Shown one piece after another: positions 26,221 to 36,273 of a stretch of 64,000 bases of DNA. Location: contig NZ_JACJVI010000008.1 in the NCBI RefSeq assembly GCF_014237835.1, forward strand, positions 214,205 through 278,204, read 5' to 3'. The notes beneath the pieces were generated by a model. The model did not search any database. It was given only the letters and a program-made list of their open reading frames with translations, and had not been told where the DNA came from. Source of the stretch: Rhizobium sp. AQ_MP (GTDB taxonomy: Bacteria > Pseudomonadota > Alphaproteobacteria > Rhizobiales > Rhizobiaceae). Positions within the stretch are counted from its first letter, which is position 1; every line of letters starts with the position of its first letter. Position numbers and translations under genes: made by a program.

Positions 26221-26460
26221 ATGCGCGCCCTCAACCTCGTCACTCTGTTTCTTGTCATCGTCGGCGGCCTCAACTGGCTGCTCGTCGGCATCGCCGATTT
26301 CGATCTCGTCGCCGCCCTGTTCGGTGGCCAGGATACGGCTCTTGCCACCATCGTCTACGTCCTGGTCGGCCTATCCGCACTCTGGCAGCTCGTGCCCTTC
26401 GTCAAGGCCATGTCGGTTGGCGAGACCCATGCCGAAGCCAATATCGGCAGCCATCGCTAA
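26221..26460 (+). CDS. DUF378 (YuzA-like) membrane protein
   Basis: 79 aa, ATG at 26221 with GGAGAG upstream. Two transmembrane helices (~5-25 and ~38-60). Signature LVTLFLVIVGGLNWLLVGI, then DLVAALFGG and the second-helix VYVLVGLSALWQL, all typical of DUF378. The family is small, membrane-embedded and of unknown function. An EcfG-like element upstream hints at stress control. It ends in a strong hairpin terminator. Confidence 0.9.
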   Translation: MRALNLVTLFLVIVGGLNWLLVGIADFDLVAALFGGQDTALATIVYVLVGLSALWQLVPFVKAMSVGETHAEANIGSHR

Positions 26461-26486
26461 GTCCGAAGCCGCTCACCCGTCTTGCA

Positions 26487-26514
26487 GCAGGGCCGGTCGT
26501 TCCGGCCCTGCTTT
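26487..26514 (+). terminator. Terminator-like hairpin after the DUF378 gene
   Basis: Perfect 10-bp stem GCAGGGCCGG/CCGGCCCTGC with a TCGTT loop; the T run is short (TTTCATTT). Confidence 0.75.
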
Positions 26515-26646
26515 CATTTCGGTGAATGCAGAGTCCCGAAAAAGTCCGTCCGTCCAGGGCATGGCGGGCGGTCCGGCCAACGCTTCCTTAACGGCATGGC
26601 GGTATCATGGGCCAGCTTGAAAAGACTGGACGGAGACTTAAGCGAA

Positions 26647-26958
26647 ATGTCCAAGCCGACCTTCCGCTTCACCCATTACGACCTCAAGGAACAGCGCGCC
26701 GGCACGATCATCGAGGTGACGCTTTCCGCCGTCAACAATGTGCGGCTGATGACGCCGACCAACTTCCAGCGCTTCAAGGAAACGCTCGACTACAAGTTCC
26801 TCGGCGGTGTCGCGAAGAAATCGCCGCTCAACATCGTCATCCCCGAAAGCGGTCACTGGCATCTGATCGTCGATATGGAAGGCCATCACGGGCTTGCCGA
26901 ATCCAAGGTGAAGATGATCGCCGCCCCGGCCGCCCAGCCGAAGCAGAAGGCCTCGTAA
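26647..26958 (+). CDS. DUF1883-domain protein
   Basis: 103 aa. The DUF1883 signature is the near-complete protein: THYDLKEQRAGTIIEVTLSA, NVRLMTPTNFQRFKETLDY, and NIVIPESGHWHLIVDMEGH. The family occurs alone or attached to TIR domains; here it is the single-domain form with a Gln/Lys-rich tail. Function unknown. ATG at 26647. It converges with the amine oxidase gene, 26 bp apart. Confidence 0.87.
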   Translation: MSKPTFRFTHYDLKEQRAGTIIEVTLSAVNNVRLMTPTNFQRFKETLDYKFLGGVAKKSPLNIVIPESGHWHLIVDMEGHHGLAESKVKMIAAPAAQPKQKAS

Positions 26959-26984
26959 CAGGACCCGTCCCCGTCTGCGTTCGA

Positions 26985-28397
26985 TCAGCCCTTGCGCCCG
27001 GCCAGCAGCGCTTCAGCGGCCCTTTCGCCACTCATCAGCGCCCCGTGAACGGTGCCGAAATAGTCGGCACTCGTATGCTCGCCGGCGAGAAGCAGGCGTG
27101 GCGAGGCGGGCATGGCGAGCGCCTCGAAATCGGATGGCGAAGCGCCCACCGCAATGAAGGAATAGGCTCCCAGCGCATGGGGATCCCGCGACCAGACATG
27201 GCGCAAGACGGCCTTTGGCGCGGAGGCCTTCTCGCCGAAGATGTCGCGGAGCACCGCCGTGACATCGGCACGAAGGGCCGCCTCATCCATGGCATCGACC
27301 TTTTCGGCATAATCGCCGCTCGCCACCATGGTCAGCACGGGCGCCTCGTGGATCGGAACCAGATTCAGCATATCGGCGAAACGACCACGGGTTTCTGCGG
27401 CATAGCCGATGAAATGCGGCTCTTCCGGCCAGAAGGCCTCGTCGAAGGCGACGGCGACCTTGGCGAGGCGACCGAAGCCGAGGGCGGCAATCGCCTTGCG
27501 CTGCGGCTCCGGCAGCGGCGGATCGAAGGTGATCGCACCGGACTTCAAGACCCCGAGCGGAACCGTGACGATGCAGTGATCGGCGGTCAGGACACCGCCT
27601 GAGGTTTCGACGGAGACCACGTCGCCGGCATGGCGAACAGCGCGCGCCGTCTGGCCGAGACGGATGTCGAGCCCTTCGGCCAGATAATCGGCAAGCGTGA
27701 CATAACCCTCCTTCAGCACCGCATCCGGACCGTCAAAGCTCTCGCCCGCATCGAAATGCAGGGCGGAAATCTGAGCGAGAGGCGCACCGAACTCACCCTC
27801 GTAGGCGTCAGTCAAAGCCCAGTTGCCGATCGGCTCCTTCAGCAAGGCGGGGTCGAACATCTCGATGATATCGAGCAGCGACTGTTGGGCATCACCATCG
27901 GCCTCTTCGACGGCCCTGTCCTCGATCACCTCGAGGTCGTCGAAGACATCGTCGAGCTCGAAGTCTTCCGGCTCGGAGCCGCCCCGCTCGAAAACCTGCC
28001 ACTGCTCGCCGTCGATGAAAAACGGCGTGGCGCCAGCCTCGGTCGACAGTTCGGCCACCGGATTGCCGTTGAAGCCATGGATGAAGTTTGCACCATGCTC
28101 GACCGGAATGCCGAGGCTGTGATCGGTGAAGATACGGCCGCCGATGCGATCGCGGGCTTCGAGCACGATGACCTCGGCACCGGCCTCGGCCAGACTGGAG
28201 GCGGCGGTGAGCCCTGCGATTCCAGCCCCGATGACAATGACCTTCAGGCCCTTGCCAGCCCCATCCGCCGCTGTCCCGGACGCCGTCCTCGCACGACGCG
28301 TTTCCTGCGCCAGCACCTGGCGGGACAGAGGCAAGGCGGAAAGGCTGGAGGCCGCCAGCAGCAGAAGCAGGCGGCGGCGCAGCGGGTCAGGCCGCAT
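26985..28397 (-). CDS. Flavin-dependent amine oxidase, exported
   Basis: 470 aa from the ATG at 28397. The N-terminus RRRLLLLLAASSLSALPLSRQVLA resembles a twin-arginine or Sec signal (written across residues 8-31). FAD binding: VIVIGAGIAGLTAASSLAEAG then VIVLEARDRIGGR; C-terminal flavin contact RLLLAGEHTSADYFGTVHGA. This is the monoamine oxidase/polyamine oxidase superfamily, generating H2O2 from amine oxidation. Substrate unknown. Its first 11 bp overlap the 3' end of the upstream diguanylate cyclase gene, so the two are likely co-translated. Confidence 0.88.
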   Translation of the reverse strand: MRPDPLRRRLLLLLAASSLSALPLSRQVLAQETRRARTASGTAADGAGKGLKVIVIGAGIAGLTAASSLAEAGAEVIVLEARDRIGGRIFTDHSLGIPVEHGANFIHGFNGNPVAELSTEAGATPFFIDGEQWQVFERGGSEPEDFELDDVFDDLEVIEDRAVEEADGDAQQSLLDIIEMFDPALLKEPIGNWALTDAYEGEFGAPLAQISALHFDAGESFDGPDAVLKEGYVTLADYLAEGLDIRLGQTARAVRHAGDVVSVETSGGVLTADHCIVTVPLGVLKSGAITFDPPLPEPQRKAIAALGFGRLAKVAVAFDEAFWPEEPHFIGYAAETRGRFADMLNLVPIHEAPVLTMVASGDYAEKVDAMDEAALRADVTAVLRDIFGEKASAPKAVLRHVWSRDPHALGAYSFIAVGASPSDFEALAMPASPRLLLAGEHTSADYFGTVHGALMSGERAAEALLAGRKG

Positions 28398-29880
28398 GGA
28401 CGGCCACCTTTTCCGCGTTTTGCGCAAGATCCTCGGCGAAGAAGGCGCGGCCACGCCCGCCTTCCTTGGAGGTATAGAGCGCCCGGTCCGCCATTTCCAT
28501 GATATCGCCCGCAGATGCGCCGCTTTCCGGTGCAGTTGCAATGCCGAGACTGATGCCGACATCGACCACGGCGCCGGTCGAGAGCGTGATCGGCAGCGAG
28601 ACCGAGGAAATGATCGTCTGGGAGAGAAGCGAAAGACGTGTCCGTTCGCGGAAGGCATTGATCAGGATGACGAATTCGTCGCCGCCGACGCGGCTTACAA
28701 GTCCGAGGTCGCCGACCGCCTCGCGCAGCCGCTCCGCGACGATCCGGATCACCTCGTCTCCGGCCGGATGGCCGTGAATGTCGTTGACTGCCTTGAAGCG
28801 GTCAAGATCGCCGGCGATCACCGCAAAGGGGGCATGGGCGAGCCGGTCTGCAGCATCGTTCAGGGCCTTCTCGAAACAGAGGCGGTTGGCGAGACCCGAA
28901 AGGGCATCGCGATGGGCAAGCTCACGGTTCTGCCGCTCGCTCTCCTCCAGCCGCGCAGACAGGCGGCTGATATAGCGACCGAGGACGAAGCTTGCGGCAA
29001 ACAGCAGGCCGCAGAGCAGGAAGACCGCCGGCACGACGATCTTCCAGATGTCGGCGCCGGGTTTGAAGACCTTCCAGCCGAAGCTGCCGAGCAGCTTTCC
29101 GTCAGCGCTCATGATCGGCAAAAGACCATCCGCATTGCGGTTGAAGCTCAGGTCTTCGAATTCCATCTGGCTGTTGATGTCTCCAATGAATTCCGCATCG
29201 ATCGGGCGGGCAGAGACGAGAATGACGGGATCGCCCTCGGGCAAGGCCACCTCCCCGTCGTCGGGCACGATGGCCATGGCCGTGGTCAGCATCACGTCGC
29301 CATCGATTTCGGCAAAACCGAAGGCGGCGATGGCGTGAACTTCCGAGGCAGGCACGGGCTTCTGGCCAAAGCCGCCGTCGATGGTGGTGCGATGGTCGAG
29401 ATGGCGGGCCACGGCCTGCTCGGCGATGGCGCGCAGATGGTCGCCGACGGGCAGATCGCGCGCCGTGAGGTCGACCTCGTCGTGCCAGGCTGACATCAAC
29501 AGCCGGCCGCCCGGCGCGATCAGGAAACTGCGCTCATGGCCGAAATCGTACCAGAGCGAGGAGACGAAATCCTCGATGACATAGGAGCTGCGAAACTTCA
29601 GGGTGATGTATTTGACCGAGCGATCCCAGCGGGCCAGACCCAGTTGATCCCGCGCCATCAGGTTGTGGCGATCCCGCAGAACATTCTCCAGGAGCACAAC
29701 CTGTTTATCGGCTGCAATGTCGTCAGCCTTGCGCGACGAAATGTAACCGACAAAGAGCAGCGAAAGCGCCGAAAGGGTGATGAGAACACAGGCAAAGACC
29801 TTGACCAGTGTCGGCAAGCCAAAGCGCAGCGATCGATCGCCGCCTGGATCGCGCCTCGAATATCCGTCCTTGCCAGCCAT
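28387..29880 (-). CDS. Membrane diguanylate cyclase (CHASE4-GGDEF)
   Basis: 497 aa. TM1 ~24-48, a periplasmic sensor ~50-270 with the CHASE4 landmarks RDQLGLARWDRSVKY and DFVSSLWYDFGHERSFL, TM2 ~280-305, then a coiled linker and GGDEF domain (~330-490). The active site RVGGDEFVIL is intact, as is the HRDALSGLANRLCFE start, so c-di-GMP synthesis is expected. The RxxD inhibitory site five residues before GGDEF is missing (G-L-V-S region instead), so product inhibition of the usual kind is not expected. Overlaps the amine oxidase gene by 11 bp. Confidence 0.92.
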   Translation of the reverse strand: MAGKDGYSRRDPGGDRSLRFGLPTLVKVFACVLITLSALSLLFVGYISSRKADDIAADKQVVLLENVLRDRHNLMARDQLGLARWDRSVKYITLKFRSSYVIEDFVSSLWYDFGHERSFLIAPGGRLLMSAWHDEVDLTARDLPVGDHLRAIAEQAVARHLDHRTTIDGGFGQKPVPASEVHAIAAFGFAEIDGDVMLTTAMAIVPDDGEVALPEGDPVILVSARPIDAEFIGDINSQMEFEDLSFNRNADGLLPIMSADGKLLGSFGWKVFKPGADIWKIVVPAVFLLCGLLFAASFVLGRYISRLSARLEESERQNRELAHRDALSGLANRLCFEKALNDAADRLAHAPFAVIAGDLDRFKAVNDIHGHPAGDEVIRIVAERLREAVGDLGLVSRVGGDEFVILINAFRERTRLSLLSQTIISSVSLPITLSTGAVVDVGISLGIATAPESGASAGDIMEMADRALYTSKEGGRGRAFFAEDLAQNAEKVAVHAA

Positions 29881-29964
29881 GTCATACCCCCTATTTGGCC
29901 GGGGATATTAAGCCGGATCGCTTAAAACCAGCTTAAGCTGAAATGACGATGGACAAATCGATGA

Positions 29965-31274
29965 TCAGCCGCCGCCCCGCTCGCGGCGGAGCTTTGCCCA
30001 CCAGTCGAGGCGCTTCCTGATTTCGCGCTCGAAGCCGCGCTCCGGCGGATCGTAGAAGGTCTTGCGGCCCATCTTTTCCGGGAAATAGTCCTGGCCGGAA
30101 AAGGCGTCCGGCTGGTCGTGGTCGTAGAGATAGCCGTCGCCGTAACCTTCGCCCTTCATCAGCTTGGTCGGGGCGTTCAGGATGTGTTTGGGCGGCAAAA
30201 GCGAACCGTGTTCCTTGGCCGCGCGCATGGCTGCCTTGTAGGCGACATAGACACCGTTCGATTTTGGGGCGGTGGCGAGATAGACGCAAGCCTCTGCCAA
30301 CGCCAGTTCGCCTTCCGGAGAGCCGAGATAGTCGTACGCGTCCTTGGCGGCATTGCAGACGACCAGCGCCTGCGGATCGGCAAGACCGATATCCTCGACG
30401 GCCATGCGCACCAGCCGGCGGCCGAGATAAAGCGGGTCTTCACCGGCATCGAACATGCGGCAGAGATAGTAGAGGGCTGCATCGGGATCCGAGCCGCGCA
30501 CGGCCTTGTGCAGGGCCGAGATCAGATTGTAATGGCCGTCCTGGCCCTTGTCGTAGACCGGCGCGCGGCGCTGGACGATGCGACCAAGACCCTCGGTGTC
30601 GAAGATTTCGCCCGGGCGGGCAGCGCGCCACACTTCTTCGGCCAAGGTGAGTGAGGCACGTCCATCGCCATCGGCCATGCGGATGAGGCTTGCGCGGGCG
30701 TCGGCATCAAGCGGCAGCGGCTTGCCTTCCGTATCCTCGGCGCGCTTGAGCAACGTCTCGATGCTCGCTTCGTCATGGCTCTTGAAGGTCAGTACCCTCG
30801 CCCGCGACAGAAGAGCGGCGTTGAGTTCGAAGCTTGGATTCTCGGTCGTTGCACCGACAAGGATGACGGTGCCGTCTTCCATGACGGGTAGGAAACTGTC
30901 CTGCTGGGCGCGGTTGAAGCGATGGATCTCGTCGACAAAAAGCAATGTCTGGCGGCCCTCCATGCGCCGCAGACGGGCGCTTTCGAAGACCTTCTTGAGA
31001 TCCGCCACGCCGGAAAAGATTGCCGAGATCTGCTCGAAGGCGAGCCCCGCCTCGCCCGAGAGCAGTCGGGCGACGGTGGTCTTGCCGGTGCCCGGCGGGC
31101 CCCAGAAGATCATCGAGCCGAGCGAACCCGACGCGATCATCCGGGCGAGAACGCCGTCCTCGCCGGTCAGATGCTCCTGGCCGGTGACCTCGGCGAGGCT
31201 TTTCGGCCGCAGCCGATCGGCGAGCGGGCGGCGCTCGGCCATTTCCTTCGACATCTGCGGCGCGAAGAGGTCAC

Positions 31275-31278
<4 letters not shown>
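29965..31278 (-). CDS. rarA: Replication-associated recombination protein A
   Basis: AAA+ ATPase acting at stalled replication forks, 437 aa. Walker A GPPGTGKTT (~60), Walker B LLFVDEIHRF (~113), sensor GATTENPSFELN, and the C-terminal MgsA tetramerisation domain (YNLISALHKAVRGSDPDAAL, YLGRRLVRMAVEDIGLADP). Full length. It starts with ATGA overlapping the stop of the upstream protease gene, so translation is probably coupled. Confidence 0.96.
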
Positions 31279-32681
<1,403 letters not shown>

Positions 32682-32787
32682 GCGACGATCCTTCATGCGA
32701 TATGGACGTTCTAGTCCCGGTTCGTGCGCCGGCAAATAGGCAGAACCAAGGAAGACCGATCGCAGATGGGGATAACGCCCCTTCGGC

Positions 32788-33879
32788 TCAAGCCCTGGCG
32801 GCTCCGATGATACGCGTCATCAGTTCGTGCAGTTCGTCGCGGTAGCCGGTGCGCGCCGAAGGTGCTGCTTCATTCGAGGTCATGACGACCGTCAGACCGA
32901 GGCTCGGAATGATGTAGAGCATCTGGCCGCCATAGCCCCAGGCATAGTTCACCTGCACGCCCCCCATCTGCTTCAAAAACCAGGCATAGCCGTAGCCATC
33001 GCCGTTGAAGACGGAATTGGTGCGCCGGATCCAGCTTTCGCGGATCCATTTCTCGGAGATGAGGCGCCTGCCGTCTTCAGTCACGCCCCCACGACGGTAA
33101 AGTTCCCCGAAGGCATGCAGCGAGCGTGGCGTCATGGCCATCTGGTTGCCGCCCAGATAATAGCCCTGGGGATCGCGGTGCCAGGAGCCGATGCGGAAGC
33201 CTTCGAGCGGCTCCAGCCATTCGCGGGCAAGCGCCAGGGTCGGCTTGCCGGAGACCTTGCTGAGGATGACGGACAAGAGATGGGTCGAGGCGGTCGAATA
33301 GAGCATGCCGCCGCCCGGCTCATCGACGAAATCAGCGGCAAGAGCAAAACGCGTCCAGTTGCGGCTTGCGACCCAGCGGCCGTAATTCGGGCCCGACATG
33401 CGATCAAGGCCCGCCCGCATCGAGAGCAGATGGCCGATGGTGATCTTCGACAGGCGCGGGTCTGGGTTGGCCGGAAATTCCGAACGCAGCACCGTTTCGA
33501 TGCGCTGATCGACGCCTTCCAGCAGACCCTTGTCGATGGCAATGCCGACCAGGGCAGAGACGACGCATTTGGATGCGGACTTGATGTTGGTTGAGCCCGT
33601 GAGCGAACTATTGCCATAGGCACGTTCGCCGATCGTCTGGCCGTTGCGGGTGGCGATCACGGTTTCCAAAGTATCGAGCCGCCGGGCCTCCTCCAAAAGG
33701 GCGGCTATCCGCGGTCGCACCACGTCGAGATCGACTGCGGTTGCGGCCTGGAGAGACGCTGCCGGCTCCGTCGCAGATGGCGCGGGAGGCGCTGCGGTCT
33801 GCGCCAGGGACTTCGAACTCGAGAGGACGGAGACGGCGCTGGAAGCTCCGAGAAGGGAAAGGAAGGTTCGTCTTTGCAT
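32788..33879 (-). CDS. Serine hydrolase, class C beta-lactamase fold, exported
   Basis: 363 aa. The N-terminus MQRRTFLSLLGASSAV is a twin-arginine-like signal. Beta-lactamase/transpeptidase-fold motifs: SxxK as SASK (~102), YxS as YST (~197), and a third-motif region WGYGGQM (~316). It lacks a clear KTG, so it may be an esterase or amidase rather than a true beta-lactamase. An Ala/Pro-rich linker (~28-45) follows the signal. It is transcribed alone on the minus strand, diverging from the LprI-like gene. Confidence 0.87.
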   Translation of the reverse strand: MQRRTFLSLLGASSAVSVLSSSKSLAQTAAPPAPSATEPAASLQAATAVDLDVVRPRIAALLEEARRLDTLETVIATRNGQTIGERAYGNSSLTGSTNIKSASKCVVSALVGIAIDKGLLEGVDQRIETVLRSEFPANPDPRLSKITIGHLLSMRAGLDRMSGPNYGRWVASRNWTRFALAADFVDEPGGGMLYSTASTHLLSVILSKVSGKPTLALAREWLEPLEGFRIGSWHRDPQGYYLGGNQMAMTPRSLHAFGELYRRGGVTEDGRRLISEKWIRESWIRRTNSVFNGDGYGYAWFLKQMGGVQVNYAWGYGGQMLYIIPSLGLTVVMTSNEAAPSARTGYRDELHELMTRIIGAARA

Positions 33880-33969
33880 AGGCAGAAGGTAATGGCTGCC
33901 GCGCGCAAGGAAAGGTCGAAAACGCGCGTCCTCACTGCATCGTGACGCAATCGCTTCAAATCGAAGGGC

Positions 33970-33995
33970 GGAACGTTCTGCCGCTCACGATCGTT
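33970..33995 (+). promoter_or_regulatory. EcfG/RpoE2-type promoter of the LprI-like gene
   Basis: GGAAC (33970-33974), 17-bp spacer, CGTT (33992-33995): exact consensus. AGGAG lies at ~34012 and the ATG at 34024. Confidence 0.7.
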
Positions 33996-34023
33996 GCCCC
34001 GGCAAGTCGAAAGGAGACCAACC

Positions 34024-34422
34024 ATGTCCCGCACCCGCTTCCTCACGAGCAGCCTTGCCGCCCTTACGCTCGCTGCACCACTGATCACCGCCCTGCCCCA
34101 GTCTGCGCGGGCTGCAAGCTTCGACTGCCGCACGCCGGGCCTTGCCCCAGACGAGGCGGCGATCTGCCAGAACATCGACCTCAACGACATGGATGTGCGG
34201 ATGGTCACCACCTTTGAGCTCCTGCGCGAGGTCCTGCCCATGGGCAGCCGCGGCGCACTCGAGACCGCGCAGATCGAATGGCTGGAGAAGCGGCGCGCCT
34301 GCGAAGCCAATCTCGACTGCCTCGCGGCCGCCTATGCCAGCCGCATGGCGGAGCTTAGAAATGCAGTTGGCGAGGTCATCAAGATGACCGAGACGCAGGG
34401 GCAGACGACGCAATCCAATTAG
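34024..34422 (+). CDS. Exported LprI/DUF1311-like protein
   Basis: 132 aa, ATG at 34024 behind AGGAG. Signal peptide ~1-31 (SLAALTLAAPLITALPQSARA). The mature domain has the DUF1311 spacing: FDC at the start, E-AICQNIDLNDMDVRM, then RRACEANLDCLAAAYASRM with paired cysteines. The family includes the mycobacterial lysozyme inhibitor LprI; inhibition here is only a possibility. An exact EcfG promoter suggests stress induction. Confidence 0.8.
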   Translation: MSRTRFLTSSLAALTLAAPLITALPQSARAASFDCRTPGLAPDEAAICQNIDLNDMDVRMVTTFELLREVLPMGSRGALETAQIEWLEKRRACEANLDCLAAAYASRMAELRNAVGEVIKMTETQGQTTQSN

Positions 34423-34575
34423 CGAATTTCCTAATTCCCGATTTACTTTTACAAAAGGCGTAGACATGCGCTCCAAAAACCAAAGCGCTCGGCCTCAGGT
34501 TGCGTGACTGGCGAGCTTCTGGTCTTGTCTTGACCACTGGGGACTCTTCCTCAAGTGCCACAACAAGGAGCCGCG

Positions 34576-35241
34576 ATGACTGCCCCAGTGCTCTACGGCG
34601 CGGATTATAGTGCCTATGTCCGGATTGTACGCCTCGTTCTGATCGAAAAGGGCGTGGATCATCGTCTACAGCCAATCGACATCTTCTCTCAGGACGGTGT
34701 GCCCGGTTCCTATCGTGACTTGCACCCGTTCGGCAAAATACCCGCTCTGGATCACGACGGCTTCGTCTTGTACGAGACGAGCGCCATCACCCGCTATGTC
34801 GATGAGGCTTTCGACGGCCCTCCCCTCCAGCCCACTGACGTGCGGCGTCGGGCGGTGATGAATCAGGTCATTGGGATAGCCGACAGCTACCTGTACCCAG
34901 ACCTCGTCTGGGGGATCTATGTGGAGACTGTCGAAAGGGCCGCCCGCGGGAGCCCGGTGGACCAGGAACGCCTCGCACATGCAGTTTCACGCGCATCGCA
35001 CGACCTCGGTATCGTCGCAGGCTTCGTTGACGAAAGCCGGTGGATGGCAGGTCCAGACATCAGCCTCGCGGATTTTCACCTGGCGCCGATGGTCGGATAC
35101 CTGTTGAAGGCTCCGGTCGGCCCCGAATTGTTGGCGATGCACCCGCGCCTTGCAGCGTGGTGGCATGCTCTCTGCGAGAGAGCGAGCATGGTTCAGCTGT
35201 TGAACGGTCCGGGCGAAGAAGAGCGCTTTAGCGCGGAGTGA
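34576..35241 (+). CDS. Glutathione S-transferase family protein
   Basis: 221 aa from the ATG at 34576 with AAGGAG. The thioredoxin-like N-terminal domain runs from VLYGADYSAYVRIVRLVLIE to HPFGKIPALDHDGFVLYETSAI, including the cis-Pro (KIPAL) and the ETSAI glutathione-binding segment; the all-helical C-domain ends SLADFHLAPMVGYLL, the N-capping box. Substrate unknown. The small gap to the convergent LysR gene is 6 bp. Confidence 0.92.
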   Translation: MTAPVLYGADYSAYVRIVRLVLIEKGVDHRLQPIDIFSQDGVPGSYRDLHPFGKIPALDHDGFVLYETSAITRYVDEAFDGPPLQPTDVRRRAVMNQVIGIADSYLYPDLVWGIYVETVERAARGSPVDQERLAHAVSRASHDLGIVAGFVDESRWMAGPDISLADFHLAPMVGYLLKAPVGPELLAMHPRLAAWWHALCERASMVQLLNGPGEEERFSAE

Positions 35242-35247
35242 GCGGCG

Positions 35248-36156
35248 TCAGGCCACCCCTTCGCCCCCTTCCGAGTTTGCGCCAAGCCAGGCGACAAAGG
35301 CCTTCACGGGCGGTCGTTTGGCAGCCGCGGGTGCCACCGTCGCAAAGTAGGCGGTGCCGAGGTCAAGCGCGGCGTCGGGCCAGGGCTTGAGACTGCCATC
35401 GGCGACGAGCGCGTCGGTGATCGAGCGCCAACCGAGCATCAGCCCGCGGCGGTCCAGCGCCGCCTGCACCGCCTGCACATAGTTGTCGAAGATGTGGGAC
35501 TGGCCACGCGGTTTGGGCAGGCCGCGCCTGCCGAGATAATCGGTCCAGCCCTCCCAGTGACGCGCCTCGACCGTGCGGACATGGATCAGCGGCGCTGCGT
35601 CCAGACCCTCGCCCTTGGCCAGCAGGCTTTCCACCAGCGCTGGGTGACCGACGGGACAGACGATCTCGGAGAAGAGACGCAAGGTGGTGCCGTCCGTCCA
35701 GGTGCCACGGCCGTAGCGCAGGACAAGATCGGTCCCCGGCCAGATCTGCGGCAGGTCGGTGGGTGGCACCTGCACATTGACGAAGAGGCCGGGGTTTCGG
35801 GCATAGAAGTCGCTGAGGCGCGGCATCAGCCAATGGGTCGCAAAGCCCATGGTGCAGGCCACGGTCAGGCGCTGGTCTTCGAGACCGGTGCTGGTCCGGA
35901 TTTCCTCGATGGTGTCGGCGATCAGGTCGAGGCCATCGCGGGTGGCGCGGGCAAGCTCAAGACCGGGCTCGGTGAGCCTGGCCGGCCGGGTCGAGCGGTC
36001 GATCAGCACGGCCCCGACATGATCCTCGAGCGCCTTCAGGGCTTGCGTCACGGCTGGCTGGCTGACGTTCAAGGCGGCGGCCGCTTCGCGCATCGAGCCG
36101 AGGCGGGCTACGGCCTCGAATGTGGTCAGCAGGCGCAGGGGCGGAAGACGGCTCAA
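35248..36156 (-). CDS. LysR-family regulator, GcvA-like
   Basis: 302 aa, TTG start at 36156 with GGAGG 5 nt upstream. The helix-turn-helix is LGSMREAAAALNVSQPAVTQALKALE (residues ~19-44, given across the motif), and the effector domain opens LTVACTMGFATHWLMPRL. GcvA-like LysR proteins often regulate a divergent catabolic gene, here the dioxygenase/aldolase cluster. An inverted repeat GCTTA-N8-TAAGC lies at 36168-36185 between them. Confidence 0.9.
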   Translation of the reverse strand: MSRLPPLRLLTTFEAVARLGSMREAAAALNVSQPAVTQALKALEDHVGAVLIDRSTRPARLTEPGLELARATRDGLDLIADTIEEIRTSTGLEDQRLTVACTMGFATHWLMPRLSDFYARNPGLFVNVQVPPTDLPQIWPGTDLVLRYGRGTWTDGTTLRLFSEIVCPVGHPALVESLLAKGEGLDAAPLIHVRTVEARHWEGWTDYLGRRGLPKPRGQSHIFDNYVQAVQAALDRRGLMLGWRSITDALVADGSLKPWPDAALDLGTAYFATVAPAAAKRPPVKAFVAWLGANSEGGEGVA

Positions 36157-36167
36157 CTTAACCTCCA

Positions 36168-36185
36168 GCTTAACTCAGCATAAGC
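36168..36185. promoter_or_regulatory. Candidate LysR operator
   Basis: GCTTA-N8-TAAGC, a perfect inverted repeat that also fits the T-N11-A rule for LysR sites, 12 bp from the regulator start and ~90 bp before the dioxygenase start. Confidence 0.45.
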
Positions 36186-36273
36186 ATAATCGGTCTGGCT
36201 TCTCCTGCAAAGTCGGATGATGATCGTCAAATGCGAGGTGCTCGCCGCCCATCCATACTTAAGGAAGCCGACC

